Source: Listeria weihenstephanensis (GTDB taxonomy: Bacteria > Bacillota > Bacilli > Lactobacillales > Listeriaceae). Taken from it: a stretch of 64,000 bases of DNA. Of the stretch, positions 1 through 8,019 are shown one piece after another. The stretch is taken from NCBI RefSeq assembly GCF_003534205.1, contig NZ_CP011102.1, positions 3,174,036 to 3,238,035 on the forward strand, in the 5' to 3' direction. A program made the position numbers and the translations under genes. How positions within the stretch are numbered: position 1 is the stretch's first letter; every line of letters starts with the position of its first letter. The notes beneath the pieces were generated by a model that saw only the letters and a program-made list of their open reading frames with translations, was not told where the DNA came from and did no database searches.

Positions 1-663
1 CGACGCAAACAGATAATCATTCCAAGCTACCATGAAACAATACACGAATACAGAGACAATCCCTGAAATCGCGAGTGGCACGATAATCCGCAAAATAATC
101 TGCATCCGATTCAAGCCATCCATCATCGCGGCTTCCTCAATATCCACTGGAATCGTGTCAAAATAACTAATCAACATGAAAATCGCAGTCGGCAATGTCT
201 GTACAACCATCGTGATAATCAACGCCGTTCTCGTGTCATATAATCCAACACTCGAAATAATTTTAAACAACGGCACAATTAACAAAATACCTGAAAACAT
301 GTAAACCGTATAAAAACTCGCATTAATCGTTGTCCGCGCTCGGAAACGCAATTTTGATAGGGCATATGCACCTAAAATCCCTAAAACTACCGCAATCCCC
401 GCTGCAATTAACGCAACGATAAAACTATTTTTAAAATACGTCAAAAACGGGAAAATATCCGGGTTGAAAATATCTAAATAATGCTGAAATGTCCAATCTT
501 TCGGGAAAAATGTTGGCGTTGTAGAAATCGCCTCTTTTGGACTCTTAAACGACGTCATCATCATAATCAAGAATGGAAACAGCGTGAACAAGAGAAATAA
601 CACTAAACTCACATAAAAAACAATTTTCTTCGTCCGTTTTGATTTTTTACTACTTACCGCCAT
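1..663 (-). CDS. Carbohydrate ABC transporter permease, MalG type (3' end beyond window)
   Basis: Inner-membrane permease subunit of a sugar importer. Reading on the minus strand from the ATG at 661-663 gives 221 codons without a stop to the window edge, so the C-terminus is missing. The N-terminus is a short Lys-rich cytoplasmic stretch (MAVSSKKSKRTKK) followed by a hydrophobic helix and a FLTYF periplasmic-loop region; the coupling-loop EAA motif is visible as EEAAMMDGLNRMQIILRI. The start overlaps the end of the upstream permease by 14 bp, so the two are translationally coupled. It belongs to the operon phosphorylase, binding protein, MalF-type permease, MalG-type permease. Family call is firm; the substrate is inferred from the adjacent phosphorylase. 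Confidence 0.9.
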   Translation of the reverse strand, partial: MAVSSKKSKRTKKIVFYVSLVLFLLFTLFPFLIMMMTSFKSPKEAISTTPTFFPKDWTFQHYLDIFNPDIFPFLTYFKNSFIVALIAAGIAVVLGILGAYALSKLRFRARTTINASFYTVYMFSGILLIVPLFKIISSVGLYDTRTALIITMVVQTLPTAIFMLISYFDTIPVDIEEAAMMDGLNRMQIILRIIVPLAISGIVSVFVYCFMVAWNDYLFAS

Positions 664-1531
664 TTAAATTCACTCGCTTTCTTGTAACCATGATGACCAC
701 GAAGATGATGACAAACAGAATCACCGAAATCGCCGATGCTTTACCTAGATCATTGAACGCGAAGGCCGTTTGATACAGGTAAACCCCAAGAATATTTACT
801 TTGTTCGTCAGCAGATATACGTCGGTAAACATGTAGAACATCCAAATCGCACGCAATGTCACAACTGTCGCCAAAACTGGCATGATTGCTGGTAACGTGA
901 CAATTTTGAATTTATCCCAAACACTTGCCCCGTCCATTTCTGCGGCTTCATAAAGCGATTTATCCACCGTTTGCAAAATCGCTAAGAACGAGATGAAAGC
1001 ATACGGGAAATAGCGCCAAATCGCGAATAACACAACTAAAATGAAACTCGAAACGGGATTATCAAACCAAAGTGGTGCATCCTTCCAAAGATGAAGAATA
1101 TCGCCACCAACATAGTTGATTACACCATAACTATTGTTAAACATGTATTTCCAAGCAAAAATCAAGGAAATCGACGGCGTCACGTATGACAAAATAATAA
1201 GCGAACGCGCCGTTTTCCGGAATCGGAACTCCCGGTTGAAGAATATCGCAACCAGAAGCCCCATCCCTGTACTACCAACTACTACTAGAATCGTATAGCC
1301 AAATGTTAAAGCCAATGACTTGTAAAATTCAGCATCCGTTAAAATATCAATGTAATTTTGCAAACCGATAAACGTTGAATCCAAATTCGGATTGAGCGGT
1401 AACTCTAAAAAGCTAATTTGAATGTTTGAAATCATCGGATATGCCACTAACACAAGTAATAAGAGGATACTAGGCGACAGCAAGGCCAGCGCCATTTTTG
1501 CATCCGAGCGTTTGTATGCTTTTGTTTTCAT
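650..1531 (-). CDS. Carbohydrate ABC transporter permease, MalF type
   Basis: Second membrane subunit of the sugar importer, 293 aa, the normal length for the family. The first transmembrane helix spans about residues 14-36. The EAA coupling motif is at about residues 195-215 (YEAAEMDGASVWDKFKIV), where the ATPase docks. It ends with VNLNGGK and a TAG that overlaps the next permease start. It follows the binding-protein gene by 15 bp. No ATPase is encoded nearby, so the importer probably uses a shared MsmX-like ATPase, as is common for Firmicute sugar ABC systems (inference). Confidence 0.92.
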   Translation of the reverse strand: MKTKAYKRSDAKMALALLSPSILLLLVLVAYPMISNIQISFLELPLNPNLDSTFIGLQNYIDILTDAEFYKSLALTFGYTILVVVGSTGMGLLVAIFFNREFRFRKTARSLIILSYVTPSISLIFAWKYMFNNSYGVINYVGGDILHLWKDAPLWFDNPVSSFILVVLFAIWRYFPYAFISFLAILQTVDKSLYEAAEMDGASVWDKFKIVTLPAIMPVLATVVTLRAIWMFYMFTDVYLLTNKVNILGVYLYQTAFAFNDLGKASAISVILFVIIFVVIMVTRKRVNLNGGK

Positions 1532-1546
1532 AGTGCCTCCTTATTC

Positions 1547-2845
1547 TTAGTTATTAGATTCGGCCGTGCTCTGCGCTTTTTCAAGCTCCGAATCGACATC
1601 CTTGCCGCCAACCGTCACATTATTCACCATTTTCGCGATAACGCCTGAACTTGTGATATCGCCCATTTTGGTGAAATTTTTACCGTCAACTAAGCCGAAA
1701 ATCTGAATATCATCGAACGATTTCGCGATTTCCTCAGACAACGCGCCGAATGATTTCACGACTTCATTGTTTTTATACGCTTCGTTTTCGATAACGCCTT
1801 TATTTACTGGTTGCGCCCCACCTGGAGACATTAATACCCATTTCGTTTGGTTCTCAGGTTTTGACAAGAACTCCACGAACTTTTTACCAGCATCTTTTTG
1901 TGCATCATCCAGACCGTCCGAAAGTGCCAGCGCCGAAACCGTTCCGTACACCGCTTTTTCCTTCTCTTCCGGGATGATAAATCCAACGTTGCTCGGGTCG
2001 CCATCCGTAAATACCGCCGGCAAAATGTACGTCGAATACATCGCCATTGGGGCCGTACCATTCATAAACGCATCCTTGATTTCCGTTACATCATTCGATC
2101 CAGGCATCGTGTATTTCGATAATTCTTGATAAAACGTCAATGCCTGATTCATTTCTTTCGTATCGATCGTAATATTGCCTTTCGCATCTAAAACGTTCGC
2201 CTCATTAGAAAGCGCAAACTGAGAAAATGCTTGCTCCGCCATCGCGCCTTCTGCTGTAGGAATCGCAATACCATATTTCTTGTTCGCTTTATTCGTAAAA
2301 TGCTTCGCGATTGTCAAAATGTCATTCCAATTCTTTGGCTCCTCGAAATTCGCCGCAGCTAAAGCCTTCTTGTCGTACCAAATACCTTGCACCCAGCCCG
2401 TAAGCGGAACGCCGATATAACTTTTGCCATTCTCAGAACGCACCAAGTTCAGCGCGCCTTCATAATAACTGTCCTCGCCAACCTCTTTAATCACGTCTTT
2501 GACCGCGTCTTGATCGATCAATTTATCTTTATCCATTACTTTCGCAAAATCTTGACTTACTTCCAAAACTGCTGGCAACTTACCAGACCGCGCCAACGTT
2601 ACAACTTTCGTGTTAAACGCATCTTCCTCGACAGGCACTTGCTTCACTTTAATATTCGGATTTTCCTTTTCAAATTTCGCAACTAATTCTTTAATAACGT
2701 CCAAACGTTCCTTTTCAACCGAAGAATGCATGAATTCAATCGTCACTTCTTTATCATCCGCACTTCCCGATGAACCACCACACGCCGCCAAAATCGCACT
2801 CAACATTAACACAACAACAAGTAAAATCGAACCTCTCTTTTTCAC
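1547..2845 (-). CDS. Extracellular sugar-binding lipoprotein of ABC importer
   Basis: Solute-binding protein, 432 aa, anchored outside the membrane. The N-terminus has Lys/Arg, a hydrophobic core and a lipobox LSAILAAC, with the lipidated Cys near residue 22, then a Gly/Ser linker. The body shows the family-1 binding-protein pattern (IEFMHSSVEKERLDVIKELV near the start, WVLMSPGGAQPVNKG near the C-terminus). The start is GTG at 2843-2845; a strong AGGAGGG site precedes it and overlaps the stop of the phosphorylase gene, so the genes are coupled. The ligand cannot be read from sequence; a glucosyl disaccharide such as glucosylglycerate or sucrose is inferred from context. Confidence 0.92.
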   Translation of the reverse strand: MKKRGSILLVVVLMLSAILAACGGSSGSADDKEVTIEFMHSSVEKERLDVIKELVAKFEKENPNIKVKQVPVEEDAFNTKVVTLARSGKLPAVLEVSQDFAKVMDKDKLIDQDAVKDVIKEVGEDSYYEGALNLVRSENGKSYIGVPLTGWVQGIWYDKKALAAANFEEPKNWNDILTIAKHFTNKANKKYGIAIPTAEGAMAEQAFSQFALSNEANVLDAKGNITIDTKEMNQALTFYQELSKYTMPGSNDVTEIKDAFMNGTAPMAMYSTYILPAVFTDGDPSNVGFIIPEEKEKAVYGTVSALALSDGLDDAQKDAGKKFVEFLSKPENQTKWVLMSPGGAQPVNKGVIENEAYKNNEVVKSFGALSEEIAKSFDDIQIFGLVDGKNFTKMGDITSSGVIAKMVNNVTVGGKDVDSELEKAQSTAESNN

Positions 2846-2856
2846 CTAAAACCCTC

Positions 2857-4539
2857 CTAGTTTTTGTTTGTTAACCAGCGGAATTCGTAAGGAGCAAGAA
2901 CAATTGGAGCGCTCCCAGAAATCGGCTGATCTTTTAAAATATCCCAATTCACAGCGACATCACATGATATCGGCTGATCAGATAAATTATGCAATGCAAG
3001 AACACTGTCTCCCGAAGCATCCACACGCCTAATCGCAAAAATTTCTTTCCCTAAATCCACAACCTCCATCGGCACATTGGGATGGAATAAGCCTTGCGTT
3101 TTACGAACTTGAATCATTTCTTTAATTCCTTCAAAAGTACGATGCATCAATGTTTCCGCGTCCGCAAGTCCCATTTCAATCTCCGCAATCGGGTATTTTT
3201 TACGGTTGATTGAGCGATTATGTCCCGTTTCCGCAACACCATCCAGATCATTTCGAGCGCCAAGAATACTTTGCACGTAAACCGCTGGAACCCCAGGAAT
3301 AGTCAGCAAAATCGAATGCGCCAACAAGAACCGTTGTAACCGCGTATCATCATTGTCCGCCAAGCGATTCAGCGCATCCATGTACGTCACATTCACCTCA
3401 TATGGACTCTTCGTTCCATCAGGATTCTGCTTATACGAAACAAGCGCGCCTTCCTTTTCCAAATCCGCCACCAGAGCCAAAATTTCCTCTTCCGACAAAA
3501 TTCCACGAATCGGATTCAAGCCAATACCATCATGCGAAGCTAGGAAATTGAAAAACGTAGCATTCTCACCAGGCAACTCCAAATCACGCGCCCAGCCCGA
3601 TAAAGCTTGCCCATCACCAGTATGTATCGCCTGCAAAACAAGCGGTGGCAACGGGAACTGGTACACCATATGCGCCTCATCTTGGCCATTTCCAAAGTAA
3701 GTAATATTATCCTTATGCGGCACGTTCGTCTCCGTAATCATCACCGTTCCTGGAGCAATTTCATCCAGAATATCGCGGAATAACTTCACAATTTCATGCG
3801 TTTTTTCCAAGTGAATGCAAGATGTCCCAGGCTCTTTCCACATGAAACCGACCGCATCCAACCTAATATACTCCGCGCCCTCTTCCAAATAAAACGCCAA
3901 AACATCAATCATTTTCAACAACACATTCGGATTCCTAAAATTAAGATCAATCTGATCCGCACTAAACGTCGTCCAAATATGCGTTTTCGTACCATCTGCC
4001 ATCTCAAACTCCGTCAAAACCGGCGTCGCCCGCGGCCTAGTAACCGCCGTCAAATCCGTATCTTGCGGCAGCGAAACAAAGAAATCATCATACTCCGCGT
4101 CCTGATTCAGAAAACCCTCGAACCAGTCACTTTTCGCCGACATATGGTTGCAAACATAATCAAACATCAACCGTGTCGATTGCGTCAAATCCGCAAAATT
4201 TCGCCAATCACCAAGCTTCGGATTCACCTTTTTGTAATCAATCACCGAAAAGCCATCATCCGAAGAATACGGATAAAACGGCAAAATATGAACTACTTCA
4301 AACATCTCATCCAAGTACTTATCATACATCTTCTTAAGCGTCGTCAGTGTAGGTTGATCCTTTTCGCAAAACTGATCACCATATGTAATCATAACCACAT
4401 CTTCTTGATCCCAACCTGACTTCCGTTGCTTTAATTTCTTCATTTTCGCTTCTTGTATTCGCTCTCTAATCTTCCCCTCTAGAGATATAGCGCTTTCACT
4501 TTCATATATACATTCCAATCGTCTTAAAAGAATATCCAT
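2857..4539 (-). CDS. GH13_18 disaccharide phosphorylase (sucrose / glucosylglycerate phosphorylase-like)
   Basis: Cytoplasmic glucoside phosphorylase, 560 aa. The family signature HILPFYPYSSDDGFSVIDY is at residues 84-102. The predicted nucleophile is D228 (YIRLDAVGF), acid/base E270 (ITETNVPH) and transition-state Asp D337 (ASHDGIG). Such enzymes split a glucosyl disaccharide with phosphate to glucose-1-phosphate. The length is nearer to the roughly 560-aa YcjM/glucosylglycerate phosphorylase branch than to classic 490-aa sucrose phosphorylases, and the order phosphorylase, binding protein, two permeases resembles E. coli ycjMNOP; acceptor specificity remains inference. An excellent ribosome binding site (AAAGGAGGT) precedes the ATG. 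It is first gene of the operon. Confidence 0.9.
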   Translation of the reverse strand: MDILLRRLECIYESESAISLEGKIRERIQEAKMKKLKQRKSGWDQEDVVMITYGDQFCEKDQPTLTTLKKMYDKYLDEMFEVVHILPFYPYSSDDGFSVIDYKKVNPKLGDWRNFADLTQSTRLMFDYVCNHMSAKSDWFEGFLNQDAEYDDFFVSLPQDTDLTAVTRPRATPVLTEFEMADGTKTHIWTTFSADQIDLNFRNPNVLLKMIDVLAFYLEEGAEYIRLDAVGFMWKEPGTSCIHLEKTHEIVKLFRDILDEIAPGTVMITETNVPHKDNITYFGNGQDEAHMVYQFPLPPLVLQAIHTGDGQALSGWARDLELPGENATFFNFLASHDGIGLNPIRGILSEEEILALVADLEKEGALVSYKQNPDGTKSPYEVNVTYMDALNRLADNDDTRLQRFLLAHSILLTIPGVPAVYVQSILGARNDLDGVAETGHNRSINRKKYPIAEIEMGLADAETLMHRTFEGIKEMIQVRKTQGLFHPNVPMEVVDLGKEIFAIRRVDASGDSVLALHNLSDQPISCDVAVNWDILKDQPISGSAPIVLAPYEFRWLTNKN

Positions 4540-4575
4540 TTTTACCTCCTTTTATGGTACCGCTCCCACAAAAAG

Positions 4576-4604
4576 AGTATATTATAGAAAGCGCTTTCTG
4601 TCAA
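4576..4604 (-). promoter_or_regulatory. Promoter of sugar operon with LacI/CcpA-type operator in its spacer
   Basis: On the minus strand a consensus -35 TTGACA (4599-4604), a 17-bp spacer and -10 TATACT (4576-4581). The spacer contains the perfect 14-bp palindrome AGAAAGCGCTTTCT (4586-4599), the shape of a LacI-family or cre operator. Binding there would block RNA polymerase, so repression by the divergent LacI regulator or by CcpA is expected. Confidence 0.85.
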
Positions 4605-4689
4605 TACCTTTTTTAACACATCGTAAAAATATTTCATCCAAAACTTTGTCCCTACACGTTTCATTTCTTATTGGACATCTTTACCACAA

Positions 4690-4738
4690 TTGAGTAGAAT
4701 AGATAGCATAAGTATATATAAAGATGGGAACGGTCTCA
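4690..4738 (+). promoter_or_regulatory. Promoter and cre-like site of the LacI regulator gene
   Basis: -35 TTGAGT (4690-4695), 17-bp spacer, -10 TATATA (4713-4718). Just downstream TGGGAACGGTCTCA (4725-4738) fits the cre pattern TGNNANCGNTNNCA at every fixed position, placed as a roadblock over the transcription start. Suggests carbon catabolite or autogenous control. Confidence 0.7.
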
Positions 4739-4769
4739 TCAAGATAGAAACAAGGAGGAAATAACTAAA

Positions 4770-5798
4770 ATGGGAGCTACTATTTACGACATAGCACGCC
4801 ACGCCGGAGTCTCGAAATCTACCGTTTCACGCGTACTAAACAATCAAACAAACATTTCTGCTGATTCAAAAAAACGCGTCCTCATAGCCATTGAAGAACT
4901 ACAATATAAACCGAGCAAATTAGCCCGAGCACTAACAAATTCAGGATTCGACGCCATTATGGTCATTTCAAATCGCCCAACCAAGACCACAGCAGGAAAT
5001 CCATTTTTCTCAGAAATCATTCATTCCATCTCGGCGATTGCAGAAGATCAGAACTTCGACTTAATTCTGCAAACATCCCGAAATACCGATGATGAACTCG
5101 ATAAATGTATTGCCAAAATCAAAGAAAAAATGATCAAAGGAATTATCATGCTAAGCTCGCCCGCAGACGAATCCTTTTTCGAAAAACTAGATCCATTCAA
5201 CATCCCCATCGTTGTTACCGGGAAAATCGATGGCAACTACACAAATGTTTATTCTGTCGATACAGACAATTTCAAAGACTCCTACGAGCTAACAAATCTA
5301 CTCATCAAAAATGGGCATAAAAACATCGCCTGTCTTCACGCGCCACTGAATTATCACGTCTCCATCGATCGACTAGCCGGGTATCGCAGTTGTCTATTTG
5401 ATCACAACCTAGACATTCGGCGCGACTGGATTTTAGATAGCGGATACACCGCCGAAGACGCTTATAACGCCGCACATCAGTTGCTATCACACCCAGATCG
5501 GCCCACTGCCATTTTTGCCACAGATGATTTAAAAGTACTCAGCATTTACAAAGTAGCCTCCGAACATGGCTTACAAATACCAGAAGATCTTTCCATCGTC
5601 GGCTACAATGATCGCGTTGTCTCCACCTTTCTATCACCGCCACTGACAGCGATTGACATCCCCACCAAGCGATTAGGAAAAGCTGCTACCGAGTTACTTT
5701 TTGATTTAATCCAGCAAAACGATACCCCTAGCAAAAATATGATTATCGAAACAAAACTCATTAACGGCGCATCAATAAGTCATTTGAAAACACGCTAA
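4770..5798 (+). CDS. LacI family transcriptional regulator of the sugar operon
   Basis: DNA-binding repressor, 342 aa. The N-terminal helix-turn-helix and hinge are clear ([20 protein letters not shown], residues 6-25), followed by the periplasmic-binding-protein-like effector domain (for example the [16 protein letters not shown] and [16 protein letters not shown] segments). ATG start with AAGGAGG 10 bp upstream. It is divergent from the phosphorylase operon, and the palindrome in that promoter is the obvious target. Effector unknown; probably the imported disaccharide or its phosphorylated product. Confidence 0.93.
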   Translation: MGATIYDIARHAGVSKSTVSRVLNNQTNISADSKKRVLIAIEELQYKPSKLARALTNSGFDAIMVISNRPTKTTAGNPFFSEIIHSISAIAEDQNFDLILQTSRNTDDELDKCIAKIKEKMIKGIIMLSSPADESFFEKLDPFNIPIVVTGKIDGNYTNVYSVDTDNFKDSYELTNLLIKNGHKNIACLHAPLNYHVSIDRLAGYRSCLFDHNLDIRRDWILDSGYTAEDAYNAAHQLLSHPDRPTAIFATDDLKVLSIYKVASEHGLQIPEDLSIVGYNDRVVSTFLSPPLTAIDIPTKRLGKAATELLFDLIQQNDTPSKNMIIETKLINGASISHLKTR

Positions 5799-5852
5799 AA
5801 AATCTGGAAAGTATGCTGTCTCTATATTAGACATGCGCTTTCCAGATTTTTT
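5797..5852. terminator. Bidirectional intrinsic terminator
   Basis: Arms AAAAAATCTGGAAAG (5797-5811) and its exact complement (5838-5852) give a 15-bp stem with A and T tracts on either side. It serves the convergent lacI and toxin genes; its right arm reaches into the toxin stop codon. Confidence 0.85.
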
Positions 5853-6195
5853 ATATTTCATAGATTGGCGTAGCATCTTTAATAATAGCCATATAATTGG
5901 ATAGCCCAGCTAAAATACGATACACTTCAATACACCGCTGCTCTTCATAATACACATAAAACACCGTATACTTATCCAAATTAAGTTTGCGATATGGCCT
6001 AGATAACTCTTTGTCAGTATCATACAGATTACCCATTTTAGGAAATATCGCTAAATTTAAAAACAACGTATCGATATTTCTGCTAAAATGCTCTTCTGCT
6101 CGAGACTGATACAAATCTTCTAATAAATAAAGCGAAATGCGCTCGTAATCAATGCTAGCATGCCTAGAAAGGCTAACCTTAACGCTACCATCCAT
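5851..6195 (-). CDS. RelE/ParE-superfamily toxin of a type II toxin-antitoxin pair
   Basis: Small basic protein, 114 aa. It has the ParE/RelE layout: an N-terminal SRHASIDYERISLYLLEDL helix, a central FPKMGNLY turn, then PYRKLNLDKYTVFYVYY beta-strands and VYRILAGLSNY at the end. RelE relatives cut mRNA on the ribosome and ParE relatives poison gyrase; sequence alone does not separate these. ATG at 6193-6195, 3 bp after the antitoxin stop, so the pair is one operon in antitoxin-first order. Confidence 0.75.
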   Translation of the reverse strand: MDGSVKVSLSRHASIDYERISLYLLEDLYQSRAEEHFSRNIDTLFLNLAIFPKMGNLYDTDKELSRPYRKLNLDKYTVFYVYYEEQRCIEVYRILAGLSNYMAIIKDATPIYEI

Positions 6196-6198
6196 AGG

Positions 6199-6420
6199 TT
6201 ATTTCCCTTCAAAAACAGATTTAGCACGCGCTCGTTCTGTCAAAATGGCTACTCGACTCTTCACGTCTTCCCAAGTACTTGTATTTCCAGTTACAAAGTC
6301 TCTTTCTGCCTCTCTTAATTTCTCACTAATAATCTCATCCGTCGAGGCTACCCATGTATGCTCATAAGCAAATTTTGTTGCAGTTTCATTCACAAAGCTC
6401 TCTTCCATACTTGATGTCAT
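6199..6420 (-). CDS. Antitoxin partner of the RelE/ParE-like toxin
   Basis: 73-aa acidic protein immediately upstream of the toxin. The start is chosen at the ATG at 6418-6420 because GGAGGT lies 7 bp before it; a GTG three codons earlier has no spacing for a site. The sequence (MTSSMEESFVNETATKFAYE, later EIISEKLREAERDF and LTERARAKSVFEGK) is helical and charged, as expected of a toxin-neutralising tail, but I recognise no named DNA-binding fold. Role rests on position, size and order. Confidence 0.65.
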   Translation of the reverse strand: MTSSMEESFVNETATKFAYEHTWVASTDEIISEKLREAERDFVTGNTSTWEDVKSRVAILTERARAKSVFEGK

Positions 6421-6573
6421 CCTACGCACCTCCGTCTTTTTATATTCTTATTATAACACAAATTGCAACTACCTAAAAGCAATTCATTCATTTTGTGTCA
6501 ATTTTGCTTTTCCAATGCTCTTCACGCTTTTTTACCCCTTACAGAAAAGCGAACTAGATATATAGGTGTAAAC

Positions 6574-6601
6574 AAAAAAACGGCAACAAGCGCCGATTTT
6601 T
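6574..6601 (-). terminator. Weak intrinsic terminator after GNAT gene
   Basis: On the minus strand CGGC, a 7-nt loop, GCCG and a run of seven T, with flanking A-T pairs and one bulge. Lies 60 bp after the GNAT stop. Confidence 0.5.
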
Positions 6602-6662
6602 GTGAAGTAGAGATTCAAATAGTCCCCGAAAAATAACGAGGATAGCTCCCCTTTGTAACCAC

Positions 6663-7169
6663 CTATATTTTTTGTACCATCACGTGCACAAGATGCTCTT
6701 TCCCACCATATGTTTGCTGCTTCTCTTCCTCTTTTTCAAAACCAAGATGTGACCAAAATCCAATGGCTTCTTTATTCTCTTCAAGAACACCAATCCGCAA
6801 CGAGTCCGCACTGCCATCTGAAGCCCAATCCTTAATAACTTGATACAGCACTTTACCAAATCCGCTCCCACGCTCTTCCGGTATTAGCATTAACAATCCG
6901 ATAATCCACTGCCCTTTTCGAGGGAAGTCCGCGACCACATCAATCAATCCGATCGGCTTATCCGCTTCGTCAAGCACTGCCATTACAAACTTATCGTGCT
7001 TGGTTTTCCCTTTAGGTATCTCCGTAATAATCGACATTGCATTCTCTGTTGTTGCCGCTACGCCTTGTTCTATCAAGAAGTAATCCTCACATTTCACGCA
7101 AACTTCCTCAGCTATAGCTACATCTTTTTCCGTCAAAAATTTCACATGATAGTTTCTCTTTTTATCCAA
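6663..7169 (-). CDS. GNAT family N-acetyltransferase
   Basis: Acetyl-CoA dependent acetyltransferase, 168 aa, full length for the fold. The acetyl-CoA binding motif A is RGSGFGKVLYQVIKDWA at about residues 116-132, preceded by the beta-strand GQWIIGLLMLIPEE; motif B follows as FWSHLGFEKEEE. Substrate unknown. Single gene with its own weak terminator downstream; the small Phd antitoxin gene lies just upstream on the same strand, 20 bp away, so the two may be co-transcribed. Confidence 0.85.
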   Translation of the reverse strand: MDKKRNYHVKFLTEKDVAIAEEVCVKCEDYFLIEQGVAATTENAMSIITEIPKGKTKHDKFVMAVLDEADKPIGLIDVVADFPRKGQWIIGLLMLIPEERGSGFGKVLYQVIKDWASDGSADSLRIGVLEENKEAIGFWSHLGFEKEEEKQQTYGGKEHLVHVMVQKI

Positions 7170-7189
7170 TTATCTCACCATTTCCCTAT

Positions 7190-7369
7190 TTATTTCGTAA
7201 GCGCACGCGTCTCATATTGACACATTTCTTCATACGTTTCGATACTCATAACTACCATATCTCCATGTCCATTCTTCGTTAAGAAAATAGGTTCACTACG
7301 TTCGTGGACAATCTTGGAAATATCAGTAAAATTATTTCTTAAATCAGAAACCGGTCTAATTTCAGGCAT
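7190..7369 (-). CDS. Truncated Phd/YefM-family antitoxin (orphan)
   Basis: A 59-codon gene starting at ATG 7367-7369 with AGGAGG before it. The protein begins MPEIRPVSDLRNNFTDISK and continues through HERSEPIFLTKNGHGDMVV and MSIETYEEM, which is the complete DNA-binding half of Phd/YefM antitoxins. Family members are usually about 80-95 aa with a C-terminal toxin-binding tail; here the protein stops about 10 residues after the YEEM motif, so most of that tail is absent. No RelE, Fic or Doc toxin gene is adjacent. It may act as a stand-alone autorepressor or be a remnant. A 24-bp palindrome lies in its promoter. Confidence 0.8.
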   Translation of the reverse strand: MPEIRPVSDLRNNFTDISKIVHERSEPIFLTKNGHGDMVVMSIETYEEMCQYETRALTK

Positions 7370-7403
7370 TTCCTTGCCCTCCTCTTATCATAATATTATC
7401 ATT

Positions 7404-7427
7404 ATTATATCATAATTATGATATAAT
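7404..7427. promoter_or_regulatory. 24-bp perfect palindrome upstream of Phd antitoxin
   Basis: The two 12-base halves (ATTATATCATAA and its exact complement) meet without a spacer. On the minus strand the right-hand half contains TATAAT-like -10 sequences just upstream of the antitoxin start. Most simply the autoregulatory operator of the Phd protein. Confidence 0.65.
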
Positions 7428-7455
7428 TGCTAGTGAAATCCCCTTTTCGCAACAA

Positions 7456-7487
7456 AAAAAACAGCCCGTCGCAAAACCAGCTGTTTT
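7456..7487 (-). terminator. Intrinsic terminator after VOC gene
   Basis: AAAACAGC and GCTGTTTT arms around a 14-nt loop followed, on the minus strand, by a long T run. Located 13 bp past the VOC stop codon. Confidence 0.75.
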
Positions 7488-7499
7488 CCATTTTATAAC

Positions 7500-7865
7500 T
7501 TAATAGGCACCTTCCAAAATTAAAACGCTATTTCCTTCTGGATCAGCGCATCTCAGCTCTTTTCCACCCCAATCAGCCATAAATGGAGGCTGGATATCGA
7601 CACCGTTCAATTTCAGTTTTTCATACGTTTTATCTAGATCATCCGACCGAAAAACAAACTCGGTAAGTCCGTGAGTTGCCACATCATCGTTCGCATTACT
7701 CCAAACAATAATACCTGGATCATGACGCGAAAAAGCTAATTTCGCCCCAACATAGCCTCCATGCCCTTCAAAAACGAGCGGAACACCCAACTGTTCACTA
7801 TAAAAGCGCACAAACTGCTCCGGATTTTCTACCGCTATATTTATTCCTTCAAAACCATTAATCAT
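7500..7865 (-). CDS. VOC (glyoxalase/bleomycin-resistance fold) protein
   Basis: 121 aa, one glyoxalase-type half-barrel pair. Typical signs: the opening GINIAVENPEQFVRFYSEQL, a central HGLTEFVFRSDDLDKTYEKL and the closing CADPEGNSVLILEG, where the final E is the usual metal ligand position. Members bind a metal and act as isomerases, dioxygenases or drug-binding proteins; the substrate here cannot be told. Monocistronic, with terminator downstream. Confidence 0.85.
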   Translation of the reverse strand: MINGFEGINIAVENPEQFVRFYSEQLGVPLVFEGHGGYVGAKLAFSRHDPGIIVWSNANDDVATHGLTEFVFRSDDLDKTYEKLKLNGVDIQPPFMADWGGKELRCADPEGNSVLILEGAY

Positions 7866-7936
7866 ACTATCCCCTCCATCATCTTATTATTCTTTTCCCG
7901 AAACTCGCACAGGAAAAACTAAAAATAGTTTATATT

Positions 7937-7965
7937 TTGTTTTTGCAGCCCAGAACGAGTATACT
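7937..7965 (+). promoter_or_regulatory. Promoter of DUF1269-like gene
   Basis: -35 TTGTTT (7937-7942), 17-bp spacer, -10 TATACT (7960-7965). A partly overlapping GTTT plus GAGTAT pair resembles a stress sigma-B promoter but deviates from GGGTAT, so the housekeeping reading is preferred. Confidence 0.6.
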
Positions 7966-8019
7966 GGACATGAGGCGTAACGTCCCGACATTTTATAGAA
8001 AAGTAGGAGGCTATTCGAC

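Noticed and set aside
3796-4419. Long plus-strand frame of 207 aa opposite the phosphorylase
   Set aside because: Arg/His/Ile-rich, no family features, wholly inside a clear GH13 gene; shadow frame.
4875-5500. Reverse frames within lacI (5048-5236, 5305-5490)
   Set aside because: Short, within a complete LacI gene, without start signals.
7937-7965. Sigma-B promoter for the DUF1269-like gene
   Set aside because: GTTT is present but the -10 reads GAGTAT, while a well-spaced housekeeping promoter overlaps it.
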